A stretch of DNA of 64,000 bases from Paracoccus haematequi (GCA_945881965.1 CAMCVS010000007.1:1-64000); one strand, 5' to 3'. Shown: positions 37,048 to 46,016, numbered from the stretch's first letter. Numbers and translations are program-made. Notes: a model not told the origin generated them from the letters alone.

Positions 37048-37529
37048 TCCGAAGTGGCCTTCTGGGGGGATGTCACGCCCGCGTCCGTTGTCACGTCGGC
37101 AGCGACGGGACGCGCGGCCTCGCGGCGGGCTTCGACCTGCTGGCGCAGGGCGGCGGTTTCCGGGCCTTCGGGGGCGGCGGGGGTGGTGTCAGGCTTTACC
37201 GGGGGCGAAATGGTCGGCACTACGGGCGCGGGCGTTGCTGCTTTGGGTTTCAGCGGATCCCATTTCTCGAACCGGTCGGCGGCGTCACGCATGGTGTCCA
37301 GCCCCAGCTTTTTCGGCGAGGCCAGCGATTTCAGGTCATTCGCCGCGTCCTTGACGCCGCTGTCCTTTGCGGCTTGTTCCATCGCGCTGGTAAATTCGCG
37401 CGCCATGATACGCATCCGCCCGGTGAACCGCCCGATGGTCTGGAACATCACGGGCAGGTCTTTCGGTCCGATGACGATCAACGCCACCACGCCGATCAGC
37501 AATAGTTCGGTCCAGCCGATATCAAACAT
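37044..37529 (-). CDS. tatB: Sec-independent protein translocase TatB
   Basis: 161 residues. '[34 protein letters not shown]' is the TatB start: one membrane helix, then the Gly-Pro hinge and an amphipathic helix. The remainder is charged, then Pro/Ala/Thr-rich (~110-150). TatB joins TatC in the receptor complex. 67 bp after tatA and overlapping tatC. Confidence 0.94.
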   Translation of the reverse strand: MFDIGWTELLLIGVVALIVIGPKDLPVMFQTIGRFTGRMRIMAREFTSAMEQAAKDSGVKDAANDLKSLASPKKLGLDTMRDAADRFEKWDPLKPKAATPAPVVPTISPPVKPDTTPAAPEGPETAALRQQVEARREAARPVAADVTTDAGVTSPQKATSE

Positions 37530-37596
37530 GGGGCATCCCTGCTGGCAGTCGGTGCATCAGTCGCAAATCCCGGCCCGAAGGGGCGGGACGCGTGGG

Positions 37597-37806
37597 TCAG
37601 ACTTTATCGGCCGGGTCTTTGACCACGGGCGTCTCGTCTTTCAGGGCGGTGGCGGTGTCGATTTCCGTCTTGCCCTCGCTCACGCCCTTTTTGAAGGCGG
37701 TGATGCCCTTGCCGACCTCGCCCATCAGCGAGGCAACCTTGCCGCGCCCAAAAAGCACCAGCACCACAACGGCGATCAGCAGTAACTGCCAGGGACCCAT
37801 CTGCAT
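37597..37806 (-). CDS. tatA: Sec-independent protein translocase TatA
   Basis: 69 residues from 'MQMGPWQLLLIAVVVLVLFGRGKV', with AAAGGATA upstream of the ATG. One membrane helix, the 'FGRGK' hinge, an amphipathic helix ('LMGEVGKGITAFKKGV') and a short acidic tail. TatA oligomerises into the transport pore. First gene of the tatABC-DUF815 unit; its promoter must lie in the 151 bp shared with the divergent WYL regulator. Confidence 0.94.
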   Translation of the reverse strand: MQMGPWQLLLIAVVVLVLFGRGKVASLMGEVGKGITAFKKGVSEGKTEIDTATALKDETPVVKDPADKV

Positions 37807-37957
37807 CGTGTTATCCTTTTTCAAAGCGACCAGCGGGCCGCGTGTTGACCGGTTTGACATTGCCCATGTCGCCACGCCCTGCAAGGCAAAGCGCCCGACG
37901 CGCCGGACATTGCTGCCAGTTATTTGTCAGTTGCCCCGGCGCGTGCTAATCAGACGC

Positions 37958-38683
37958 ATGGCCCGTGATGACCGCCTTTATGCCCTGATGCAGATCCTGC
38001 GCGACGGGCGATTGCACCGCGCCGCCGATCTGGGCGCGCGGCTGGGGGTATCGACGCGCACAGTCTGGCGCGACATGGCGTTGCTGGCTGCAACCGGCCT
38101 GCCGATCGAGGGCGAGCGCGGCGTGGGCTATATCCTGCGCGGGCCAATCACTTTGCCGCCCCTGATCCTGACGCCTGCGGAAATGGCCGCGCTGCACCAC
38201 GGCCTGACCTTGGCGGCCCAAGAGGCTGACCCCGCTTTGGCGCGGGCCGCGCGCAGTCTGGCGGGCAAGATCGCCACCGTGCTGCCTGCGCCCGCGACGG
38301 GTGATCCGCAGGATATCTTTGTCTTTGACGGCAATACGGCTGCGCGGGTGACGCCGCATCTGCCCGTGTTGCGCCGCGCGATTGCCGCGCGCGAACGGCT
38401 GAGCATCAGCTACATCGACCTGTCGGGGCTGGAAAGTCATCGCGATATCAGGCCCTTGGACCTTGATCTGACCGGGCGTATCTGGACGCTGGCCGCGTTC
38501 TGCGAGGCGCGCGGCGATTTCCGCAGCTTTCGTCTGGATCGCGTGGTGGCGGTGCAGGAAACCGGCGAGACATTTACCCCGGAACCGGGCCGCAGCGTGG
38601 CCGATTACTTCGCGCGCCGTGACGCCGAGGCCGCGGCTACACCTTTGCCGGAAACACGAAACACCGATCCCGCCGGATCATAA
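37958..38683 (+). CDS. WYL-domain transcriptional regulator (YafY type)
   Basis: 241 residues from 'MARDDRLYALMQILRDGRLH'. An N-terminal winged helix-turn-helix ('AADLGARLGVSTRTVWRDMALL', ~20-45) is followed by a WYL-type ligand-sensing domain ('RERLSISYIDLSG', 'IRPLDLDLTGRIWTLAAFCEARGDFRSFRLDRV'). Usually a repressor or activator responding to small ligands or nucleic acid. Divergent from tatABC; its 3' end overlaps the minus-strand ABC ATPase gene by 47 bp. Confidence 0.88.
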   Translation: MARDDRLYALMQILRDGRLHRAADLGARLGVSTRTVWRDMALLAATGLPIEGERGVGYILRGPITLPPLILTPAEMAALHHGLTLAAQEADPALARAARSLAGKIATVLPAPATGDPQDIFVFDGNTAARVTPHLPVLRRAIAARERLSISYIDLSGLESHRDIRPLDLDLTGRIWTLAAFCEARGDFRSFRLDRVVAVQETGETFTPEPGRSVADYFARRDAEAAATPLPETRNTDPAGS

Positions 38684-39722
38684 GCCAAAGCGCGCGGCCC
38701 GGTTTCGGCAGGAACACATTGGGCACGGTCGCCTTCAGGATCGACCCGTCATGGTCCATGCGCAATTCTACCAGGCTTTCCGCCCCCATGAACCGCGCCC
38801 GCACCACCTGCCCACGCGCGGGCACCCCGTCTTGGGGCGTAGGCAGAGGGCCGCGCCCGTCGCGGTCAAAGTCGATCTTCAGGTGTTGCGGGCGGATGAC
38901 AATCTCGACCATCGCGCCATCCGGCATGCCGGGGGCCAGAAACCGGCCAAACGGCGTGTCCACCAGCGCGCCGCGCACCCGGCCCGTGATAACGTTGATA
39001 TCCGAGAAAAACGCCACCGTTTCGCGGTCACCCGGCGCGTTGTAAACGTTATAGGGCGCACCGCGCTGCACGATGCGCCCGCCGCGCATCAGCGCGATCT
39101 CATCGGCCATGCGCATCGCCTCTTCGGGTTCATGCGTGACCAGCACGACGGCGGTATCCTCGGCCTTGAGCACCTCCAGCGTTTCATCGCGGATACCGTC
39201 GCGCAGGCGGTTGTCCAGCCCCGAAAACGGCTCGTCCATCAGCATGATGCGCGGACGCGGGGCCAACGCGCGGGCCAGCGCCACGCGCTGTTGCTCGCCG
39301 CCCGACAGTTGGTGCGGATAAAGGTCGATGAACCGCCCCAGCCCGACGCGCGCCAGCAGGTCGTTCACCCGCGCCGCCTTGTCGCTGCGCGGCCCCGACA
39401 GGCCGAAGGCCACGTTTTCGCCCACGCTCAGATGCGGGAACAGCGCGAAATCCTGAAACATCAGCCCGATATGGCGGCGTTCGGGCGGCACGCGGAACAC
39501 GGTGTCGCAGACCAGTTGCCCATCGACATAGATGCGGCCCTCGTCCTGCATTTCCACGCCCGCGATCATGCGCAGCGTGGTGGATTTGCCGCATCCGGAC
39601 GGGCCGAGCAGGCAGGTCACCTGCCCCGCCCGCACCCGCAGCGACACGTCATCCACTACCGCCCGCCCGCCGAAGCGGCGGACAAGGTTCTGCACCTCAA
39701 GGCGGGGGGGGGTGGCGGTCAC
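38637..39722 (-). CDS. Iron(III)-type ABC transporter ATP-binding protein
   Basis: 361 residues. Walker A 'LLGPSGCGKSTTLRMIAG' (~40), Q-loop 'GLMFQDFALFPHLSV', signature 'HQLSGGEQQRVALARALA', Walker B 'RIMLMDEPFSGLD', switch His in 'VLVTHEPEEAM'. The C-terminal ~110 residues are a TOBE-like regulatory domain. Length and sequence fit FbpC/PotA-like importers for iron or similar solutes. No permease or binding protein is adjacent, so the substrate cannot be fixed. Confidence 0.85.
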   Translation of the reverse strand: MTATPPRLEVQNLVRRFGGRAVVDDVSLRVRAGQVTCLLGPSGCGKSTTLRMIAGVEMQDEGRIYVDGQLVCDTVFRVPPERRHIGLMFQDFALFPHLSVGENVAFGLSGPRSDKAARVNDLLARVGLGRFIDLYPHQLSGGEQQRVALARALAPRPRIMLMDEPFSGLDNRLRDGIRDETLEVLKAEDTAVVLVTHEPEEAMRMADEIALMRGGRIVQRGAPYNVYNAPGDRETVAFFSDINVITGRVRGALVDTPFGRFLAPGMPDGAMVEIVIRPQHLKIDFDRDGRGPLPTPQDGVPARGQVVRARFMGAESLVELRMDHDGSILKATVPNVFLPKPGRALWLMIRRDRCFVFPAKV

Positions 39723-39787
39723 GTGGCGGCCCGGTTCTTTCCGACGATTTCACTCGGACTATCAACCGACACGCGGGGGCGCAAGTC

Positions 39788-40849
39788 TCAGCAGCCGCAA
39801 TCACCGTTTGCGGGCGCTGTGACCGCATCGAACGGGCTGGACCCGCCGCAGCCGGGAAACACCCCGAAATGCGTGGAAAAATCCCCGATAAAGGTGAAAT
39901 GCGGCGCGAACCGCGTATCATGCAGCATGCGCCACGTATTGCCGCAGACCGGAAACACCCGCCCTGTCTGGATGGCGTGATGCCCGTCCAGATCGAACTG
40001 GTGCGGCGCATGCGGGATGGTGCCCTTGTAGATCACGGCCTGGCCGTAATCCTCGCATTGGGATTCCAGTCCGGCCAGCTTGAACAGCCGGAAGGTGGCA
40101 GAGGTGAAGCGGATCGGGGCAACCTTTTCCGCCAGCTTGGCGTTGCCAATTGCCAGCGGGCGGTGGCGCACAAGGCGGGGGTCGGCAAAGCCCGCGCCGC
40201 GCGCGATGTCCAGAAAATCGTTCCAATACAACGCGCCCGACAGGCATTCGCCATACAGAACCGGGTCAGCGGCCAATGCGGCAGGGATGCGGCGATCAGC
40301 ATAGACATCGGCGAAATAGAACTCGCCGCCGGGTTTCAGCAGGCGTTCCACACCGCGCAGCACGGCGGCCTTGTCGGTGGCAAGGTTGACGACGCAATTC
40401 GACACCACGATGTCGAAACTGCCGGGGTCAAGGGGCAGTTCGTCCAGCCGCTCGATCAGCCCGTGGTGAAATGCGACGTTCGACGTGGCGTGGCCAAAGG
40501 CATCGCGGTGCCAGTCCTGATGCGCGCGCGCCACGTCCAGTTGTTCGGGCGTCATGTCCACCCCAACGACGCGCCCTATCTCGCCCACCAGCGCCGACAG
40601 CGCGAACACATCGCGCCCCGCCCCGCAGCCAAGGTCGAGGATACGCGCGCCGTCCAGCGCCTCGGGCAGAACCAGACCGCAGCCGTAATAGCGCGTCATC
40701 ACGTCGTCATGCAGCCGCGCCAGCACCGCCTTGACATGGGCGGGCATGTCCTCGGGCGTGCAGCAGGCATCGGTTTGCAGATCCTGCGAGCCTTGCAGCA
40801 CCTGCCCGTAGTAATCCTGCACCGCCGCATGCGTCGTGGCGTCTTTCAT
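39788..40849 (-). CDS. arsM: Arsenite S-adenosylmethyltransferase (ArsM-like)
   Basis: 353 residues from 'MKDATTHAAVQDYYG', with GAGG 9 nt upstream. 'ILDLGCGAGRDVFALSALVG' is the SAM motif (~70). Three Cys expected to bind As(III) are in place: C57 ('RYYGCGLVLPE'), C152 ('VVSNCVVNLATDK') and C202 ('YGECLSGALY'), plus C29-C30 near the start. This arrangement is that of ArsM enzymes that methylate arsenite to volatile or less toxic forms. The tail ends Cys-Gly-Cys. No arsR or arsB neighbour; it lies between an SDR gene and an ABC ATPase gene. Confidence 0.8.
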   Translation of the reverse strand: MKDATTHAAVQDYYGQVLQGSQDLQTDACCTPEDMPAHVKAVLARLHDDVMTRYYGCGLVLPEALDGARILDLGCGAGRDVFALSALVGEIGRVVGVDMTPEQLDVARAHQDWHRDAFGHATSNVAFHHGLIERLDELPLDPGSFDIVVSNCVVNLATDKAAVLRGVERLLKPGGEFYFADVYADRRIPAALAADPVLYGECLSGALYWNDFLDIARGAGFADPRLVRHRPLAIGNAKLAEKVAPIRFTSATFRLFKLAGLESQCEDYGQAVIYKGTIPHAPHQFDLDGHHAIQTGRVFPVCGNTWRMLHDTRFAPHFTFIGDFSTHFGVFPGCGGSSPFDAVTAPANGDCGC

Positions 40850-40924
40850 GGCAAAACCTCCGTTTTCGGCAGCTAGCCGGGGGGCAGTACACGGGGCAAC
40901 CCCCGCGCAGGTCACATCGGCGTG

Positions 40925-41704
40925 TCACATCGACAGGTTGGTGGCCCCGCCGTCCAGCAAGATATTCTGACCGATGATGAACCCCGCGTGCTGCGAACAC
41001 AGGAAGGCGCACATCGCACCGAATTCGTCCGCCGTGCCATAGCGGCGCGCGGGGATGGTTGCGGCGCGGCGCGCGATGACGGCGTCCATCGTGATGCCCT
41101 CGGCGGCCACCACGCCACTGTCCAGCGCGATGGCGCGGTCGGTGGCGTGAATGCCCGGCAGCATGTTGTTGATGGTCACACCCGACGGGGCCACCTGCCG
41201 CGCGGTGCCCGCGACAAACCCGGTCAGACCGGCGCGCGCGGCATTGGACAGGCCAAGCTGCGGAATGGGCGCTTTCACCGATTGCGAGGTGATGTTGACC
41301 ACCCGGCCCCAGCCACGGGTCATCATGCCGGGCAAACAGGCCTGCATCAGCGCAATCGGCGTCAGCATATTCGCGTCAATCGCGCGGATGAAATCCGCGC
41401 GATCCCAATCCGACCACAGGCCGGGCGGCGGGCCGCCCGCATTGGTGACAAGGATATCCACATCGCCTGCCGCCGCCAGAACGGCGGCGCGCCCTTCGGG
41501 CGCGGTAATGTCAGCGGCCACGTCGATGACCTGCACCTGATAGCGCGCGCGCAGCGCGCGCGCGGTCTCGGCCAGCGCGGCTTCGCCGCGCGCGTTGATC
41601 ACCAGATCGACACCCGCCTCGGCCAAGGCCGCGGCGCAGCCGCGCCCCAGCCCCTTGGACGCCGCCGTCACCAGCGCCCGTTTGCCCCTGATCCCCAGAT
41701 CCAT
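40925..41704 (-). CDS. SDR family oxidoreductase (3-oxoacyl-ACP reductase-like)
   Basis: 259 residues. 'GKRALVTAASKGLGRGCAAAL' gives the TGxxxGxG-like cofactor loop, 'ILVTNAGGPPPG' the NAG motif. The catalytic pattern is atypical: Ser in 'ITSQSVKAPIPQLGLSNAARAGL' with Leu where Tyr normally stands, so Tyr-x3-Lys is not apparent. Ends 'QNILLDGGATNLSM' like many SDRs. Homologues with the 'AGGPP.G' motif form a recognised SDR group of uncertain substrate. 75 bp upstream of arsM on the same strand. Confidence 0.82.
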   Translation of the reverse strand: MDLGIRGKRALVTAASKGLGRGCAAALAEAGVDLVINARGEAALAETARALRARYQVQVIDVAADITAPEGRAAVLAAAGDVDILVTNAGGPPPGLWSDWDRADFIRAIDANMLTPIALMQACLPGMMTRGWGRVVNITSQSVKAPIPQLGLSNAARAGLTGFVAGTARQVAPSGVTINNMLPGIHATDRAIALDSGVVAAEGITMDAVIARRAATIPARRYGTADEFGAMCAFLCSQHAGFIIGQNILLDGGATNLSM

Positions 41705-41852
41705 CCGTGGTCCTCCGCCATTTTCACCCGGATTAGCACCGCTTCGCGCCCCAATGCCAGCAAATCACCCCGACATTGACCCTGCCGCGCCACAATCCTA
41801 GTCTATTCCTTTGCAATCGGGATCGCTGCCACCCCGACCCGGGACGAGCCAT

Positions 41853-42866
41853 ATGACCAATACCGCCACCTTTTCAGCTGTCACACTTCAGGTCTTTCGC
41901 AGCGCGGACCTGAAGGTAACCCATGGCGCGAACCTTGGCGACCCGCTGTCCTTTGCCAGCGAACTGGTCCCCGAAGACACCTATGAACTGGCCACCCATG
42001 CCGACCTGCAGCGCCTCGCGCTCCGCGCCGATGCCGGGGCCACATTCCGCATCGCGCCGCAGACCATGACCGGCCTGCCGGGTGCGCTGATCCATCTGGA
42101 CAGCGCGCTGACCCTCATGTCGCCCGATGGCCAGATGACCGAAGTGATCGTGCTGGTCGAGGTCGATGACGCGGGCGATGTAACCGAGATTTACGGCCTG
42201 CCTCTGTCGCCCCTCGTGCCGCGCGTGCCCTATACTCTGGTGGGGATCGACCGCGACGGCGCGCGCGCAAAGCTGGCGCAGATCGCCTGCGTGTCGTTCA
42301 CTGGTGGCACCCAGATCACCATGGCCTCGGGCGAACAGCGCAGCGTCGAAGCCTTACGCGCGGGCGACCGTGTGCTGACCCGTGACGACGGCCCGCAACC
42401 GTTGCGCTGGATTGGCCGCACCACCGTGCGCGCGGTGGGCGAAATGGCCCCGATCCTTTTGACGCGCGGCACGCTGCATAATGCCGCCGACCTGCTGGTC
42501 AGCCCGGAACACCGCCTGTTCATCTATCAGCGATCCGACGCGCTGGGGGCCGGTCGCGCCGAAATCCTCGTCCGCGCCCGCCATCTGGTGAACGGCACAA
42601 GCGTGATCCGGCGCGAGGGCGGCTATATCGATTATTTCCAGCTGCTGTTCGACAGCCACCACATCATCTATGCCGAAGGCATCGCGGCGGAAACCATGCT
42701 GGTCGATACCATCACCCGCGCCGCCCTGCCCGCCGATCTGGCCGCGAAACTGGCGCAAACCCTGCCCGGCCACGAAAGCCGCCCGCACCTGAGCTTCGAG
42801 GTGCAGGAGGGCTTGCTGCAATCCCCCGACGCGGTGGAACGGCTGCGGCTGTCATCGACGCGGTGA
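41853..42866 (+). CDS. Hint domain-containing protein
   Basis: 337 residues. The central part starts at 'CVSFTGGTQITMASGEQRSVEALRAGDRVLTRDDGPQPLRWIGR' (~residue 151), the Hint (Hedgehog/intein) fold start with a Cys nucleophile, and 'LLVSPEHRLFI' supplies the conserved His block. A C-terminal 'IDYFQLLFDSHHIIYAEGIAAETM' is usual in the Hint_2 family of Rhodobacterales. The N-terminal ~140 residues are an unrelated beta-rich region. No signal peptide; such proteins may self-process or be exported by type I systems. Divergent from the SDR gene. Confidence 0.85.
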   Translation: MTNTATFSAVTLQVFRSADLKVTHGANLGDPLSFASELVPEDTYELATHADLQRLALRADAGATFRIAPQTMTGLPGALIHLDSALTLMSPDGQMTEVIVLVEVDDAGDVTEIYGLPLSPLVPRVPYTLVGIDRDGARAKLAQIACVSFTGGTQITMASGEQRSVEALRAGDRVLTRDDGPQPLRWIGRTTVRAVGEMAPILLTRGTLHNAADLLVSPEHRLFIYQRSDALGAGRAEILVRARHLVNGTSVIRREGGYIDYFQLLFDSHHIIYAEGIAAETMLVDTITRAALPADLAAKLAQTLPGHESRPHLSFEVQEGLLQSPDAVERLRLSSTR

Positions 42867-42904
42867 TGTTGCCTTGACCGGGCGCGCGGCCTATACGCGA
42901 CCCC

Positions 42905-44503
42905 ATGCTAGACAATCGCCCCGCCCTGCCGCCCGAAATCGCCCGCCGTCGCACCTTTGCGATCATCTCGCACCCTGATGCGGGCAAGACGACCTTGACC
43001 GAAAAATTCCTGCTGTTCGGCGGCGCGATCCAGATGGCGGGGCAGGTCCGCGCCAAGGGCGAGGCGCGCCGCACGCGGTCGGATTTCATGCAGATGGAAA
43101 AGGATCGCGGCATCTCGGTGTCGGCCTCGGCCATGTCGTTCGATTTCGGGCAATTCCGGTTCAATCTGGTCGATACGCCCGGCCACTCGGATTTTTCCGA
43201 GGACACCTATCGCACGCTGACGGCGGTGGACTGCGCCGTGATGGTGATCGACGGCGCGAAGGGCGTGGAAAGCCAGACGCGGAAACTGTTCGAGGTTTGC
43301 CGGTTGCGCGATCTGCCCATTCTGACCTTCTGCAACAAGATGGACCGCGAATCGCGCGACGTGTTCGAGATCATCGACGAGATTCAGGAAAACCTGGCCA
43401 TCGACGTGACGCCGGCCTCCTGGCCCATTGGCGTGGGCAGGGATTTCATCGGCGCCTATGACGTGATCAATGACCGGCTGGAACTGATGGACCGCGCCGA
43501 CCGCAACCGCGTCGCCGAAACCATACAGATCAACGGCTTGAACGATCCGCGTCTGGCCGACCACGTGCCCGCCGATCTGCTGGCCAAGCTGCGCGAGGAT
43601 CTGGAAATGGCCCGCGAACTGCTGCCCCGTCTGGATCCGCAGGCCGTGCTGGAAGGCCACATGACACCGATCTGGTTCGGATCAGCCATCAATTCCTTCG
43701 GGGTGCGCGAATTGATGCAGGGCATCGGCACCTATGGCCCCGAACCGCAGCCGCAGCGCGCCGAGCCGCGCCAGATCGCCCCCGAAGAACCATCCGTGAC
43801 CGGCTTTGTGTTCAAGGTGCAGGCCAACATGGACCCGAAACACCGCGACCGCGTGGCCTTTGTGCGCCTTGCCTCGGGGCATTTCCTGCGCGGCATGAAA
43901 CTGCACCATGTGCGGACGAAAAAGCCGATGACAGTCAGCAGCCCGGTGATGTTCCTCGCAGCCGACCGCGAACTGACCGAAGAGGCCTGGGCCGGTGACA
44001 TCATCGGTATCCCGAACCACGGGCAACTCCGCATCGGCGATACGCTGACCGAAGGCGAGACGCTGCGCGCGACCGGCATCCCCAGTTTCGCGCCGGAACT
44101 CTTGCAAGGCATCCGCGCGGGTGACCCGATGAAATCCAAGCATCTGGAAAAGGCGCTGATGCAATTCGCCGAGGAAGGTGCGGCCAAGGTGTTCAAGCCG
44201 ATGATCGGATCGGGCTTCATCGTCGGCGTGGTGGGCGCGCTGCAATTCGAGGTGCTGGCGTCACGGATCGAGCTGGAATACGGCCTGCCGGTGCGGTTCG
44301 AGCCGTCACAGTTCACATCCGCCCGCTGGATCGCGGGCGAAAAGGACGCGCTGGAACGGTTCATCAACATCAACAAGCAGCATATCGGCACCGATCACGA
44401 CGGCGACCCGGTTTACCTGACCCGCCTGCAATGGGACATCGACCGCGTGGTGCGCGACCACCCCGAGATCCGGCTGACGGCGACGAAGGAAATGATGGCG
44501 TAG
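42905..44503 (+). CDS. prfC: Peptide chain release factor 3
   Basis: 532 residues. 'AIISHPDAGKTTLTEKFL' is the G1 loop, 'RTRSDFMQMEKDRGISVSASAM' the switch region, 'LVDTPGHSDFSEDTYRTL' G3 and 'TFCNKMDRE' G4, all RF3-specific. The GTPase removes RF1/RF2 from the ribosome after termination. Position 38 bp behind the Hint gene on the same strand. Confidence 0.96.
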   Translation: MLDNRPALPPEIARRRTFAIISHPDAGKTTLTEKFLLFGGAIQMAGQVRAKGEARRTRSDFMQMEKDRGISVSASAMSFDFGQFRFNLVDTPGHSDFSEDTYRTLTAVDCAVMVIDGAKGVESQTRKLFEVCRLRDLPILTFCNKMDRESRDVFEIIDEIQENLAIDVTPASWPIGVGRDFIGAYDVINDRLELMDRADRNRVAETIQINGLNDPRLADHVPADLLAKLREDLEMARELLPRLDPQAVLEGHMTPIWFGSAINSFGVRELMQGIGTYGPEPQPQRAEPRQIAPEEPSVTGFVFKVQANMDPKHRDRVAFVRLASGHFLRGMKLHHVRTKKPMTVSSPVMFLAADRELTEEAWAGDIIGIPNHGQLRIGDTLTEGETLRATGIPSFAPELLQGIRAGDPMKSKHLEKALMQFAEEGAAKVFKPMIGSGFIVGVVGALQFEVLASRIELEYGLPVRFEPSQFTSARWIAGEKDALERFININKQHIGTDHDGDPVYLTRLQWDIDRVVRDHPEIRLTATKEMMA

Positions 44504-44563
44504 AACCGGATTTTCGCGCAGATTGAATTGCAACGGGATTTGCCTCCAAAGGTTGCTTGCATC

Positions 44564-45325
44564 ATGCGCGAAATCAGTTTCCACAGATGGCTCGGCGGCC
44601 AGCCGGTAAATGCCCACACTGCCGCGATGCGGGTCCGCGCGGTTGCGCGGGTTGCTCGCGCCTATGATATTGATCTTGACGCCGAATATGCCCGTGACGG
44701 GCTAGCCGGATTGCTGGACCAATTTCAGTATTCCACCGACGATGCAGCAGCCGGACGACCAAACCCGACCCGCATGAATATTGTGTCCGGCGATATCCGT
44801 TCGCAGGTCGCGTGGTATCGCACGCAAATTAACAGCTATCGAAAGTTCAGTGAAGATCACCCGCCTTCACGCGAGGCCGACATTCCTAGGGACCTTGGTG
44901 TTGTATCAGCAGATACGGAACTGCCTCTAGGTTCAAACATAGACGATGAATATGAAAGCGACGGGCTAACCTTTGCTTTGGAAGCTGACCTTGAGACCGC
45001 ATTGCGCGCGGAACTTATGCAGCTTGAGCCTGGACTGACCGTCGCGGACGGTGGGCGTCAACGCAGGGTTCCGAGCGGCTTTATCGACATCCTTGCAAGG
45101 GGCACTGATGGTGCGCACGTCGTGATCGAACTAAAGGCTGGACAAACCCGACCAGAAGCCGTTGCACAAGTATTGGGCTATATGGGCGATATTGCTGCCG
45201 AAACGCAGGGCGATGTTCGCGGCTATCTGATCGGTGCGGACCATCATCCCAGGGTGAGTGCAGCAGTACGCGCGGTTCCCGGACTGTCCTTGCGGCGATA
45301 TACTTACCGTTTCAGATTTGATTGA
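44564..45325 (+). CDS. NucS/EndoMS-like endonuclease domain protein
   Basis: 253 residues from 'MREISFHRWLGGQPVN'; a start 12 codons earlier cannot be excluded. The N-terminal ~110 residues are uncharacterised and helical. Residues ~140-253 resemble the NucS nuclease domain: 'EADLETALRAELMQLEPGLTV', 'RRVPSGFIDILARG' with the metal-binding Asp, and 'HVVIELKAGQTRPEAVAQVLGYM' with Glu-x-Lys of the RecB-like core. Such nucleases cut mismatched or branched DNA. The gene is AT-richer than its neighbours (codons CTA, ATA-like usage), has no operon partner and looks acquired; repair, defence or another role is open. Confidence 0.72.
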   Translation: MREISFHRWLGGQPVNAHTAAMRVRAVARVARAYDIDLDAEYARDGLAGLLDQFQYSTDDAAAGRPNPTRMNIVSGDIRSQVAWYRTQINSYRKFSEDHPPSREADIPRDLGVVSADTELPLGSNIDDEYESDGLTFALEADLETALRAELMQLEPGLTVADGGRQRRVPSGFIDILARGTDGAHVVIELKAGQTRPEAVAQVLGYMGDIAAETQGDVRGYLIGADHHPRVSAAVRAVPGLSLRRYTYRFRFD

Positions 45326-45398
45326 GCTCTACTGCGCTTGGCATTGTCGAAAACAGGATAATGTTTCGGACTATTTCGGACTGCGCTAACCTTCCCCC

Positions 45399-46016
45399 AT
45401 GCCCCACCCCAACCGCATCGCCCCCGATGGCACATTCACCACGCTGCCCCATCGCGGGGCGTTCATGGGCAATCGGGGGCGGTTGCATGACGATACGGGC
45501 GCGATTCGCCGCCCCTGGGCGTCGCCCGCGTGGATCACCTGCACCTTGCGCGACAAGCCGGGGCGGCCCAATCCCGGTGTGTTGCCCGCGCGCGGCTATA
45601 CCCGGTTGTTCTTTGCCGATGAGGCGGTGGCGATGGCGGCGGGGCACCGGCCTTGTGCGGAGTGTCGGCGCGCGGCCTATCGGGTGTTTCGCGCGGCGTG
45701 GGGCGACGCGTTTGGTCCGCCGGGCCCGGTGCGTCACCTGGCGCGCGACATGGACCGGGTGCTGCACGGCGCGCGGGGCTTGCGTCCGGTGACGGATATT
45801 GCGCGCCTTCCCGACCACGCGTTCATCTTGTGGCAAGCCATCCCGCACCGCATCGCGGGCACGCATCTGATCCCCTTCACGCACGGCGCTTATGGCGCGG
45901 CGATCCCGCGTCCCGATGCACCCGCCCCGCTGCTCACGCCCGCGCCGTTGGTCGCCATCCTGGCAGCAGGCTATCGCCCCGCCATGTCCGCCGCAGACGA
46001 CCGCCCGAATTGGTAA
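45399..46016 (+). CDS. Conserved hypothetical protein with Ada-like CxxC motif
   Basis: 205 residues. 'RLFFADEAVAMAAGHRPCAECRRAAYRVF' (~70-100) resembles the metal-binding Cys arrangement found in Ada-type domains (F...EA...GHRPC..C), but only one CxxC pair is obvious. 'LPDHAFILWQAIPHRIAGTHLIPFTHGAYG' is a second conserved-looking block with several His. No signal peptide. The gene ends 4 bp before the convergent gene at 46021. Function unknown; metal binding is inferred. Confidence 0.68.
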   Translation: MPHPNRIAPDGTFTTLPHRGAFMGNRGRLHDDTGAIRRPWASPAWITCTLRDKPGRPNPGVLPARGYTRLFFADEAVAMAAGHRPCAECRRAAYRVFRAAWGDAFGPPGPVRHLARDMDRVLHGARGLRPVTDIARLPDHAFILWQAIPHRIAGTHLIPFTHGAYGAAIPRPDAPAPLLTPAPLVAILAAGYRPAMSAADDRPNW

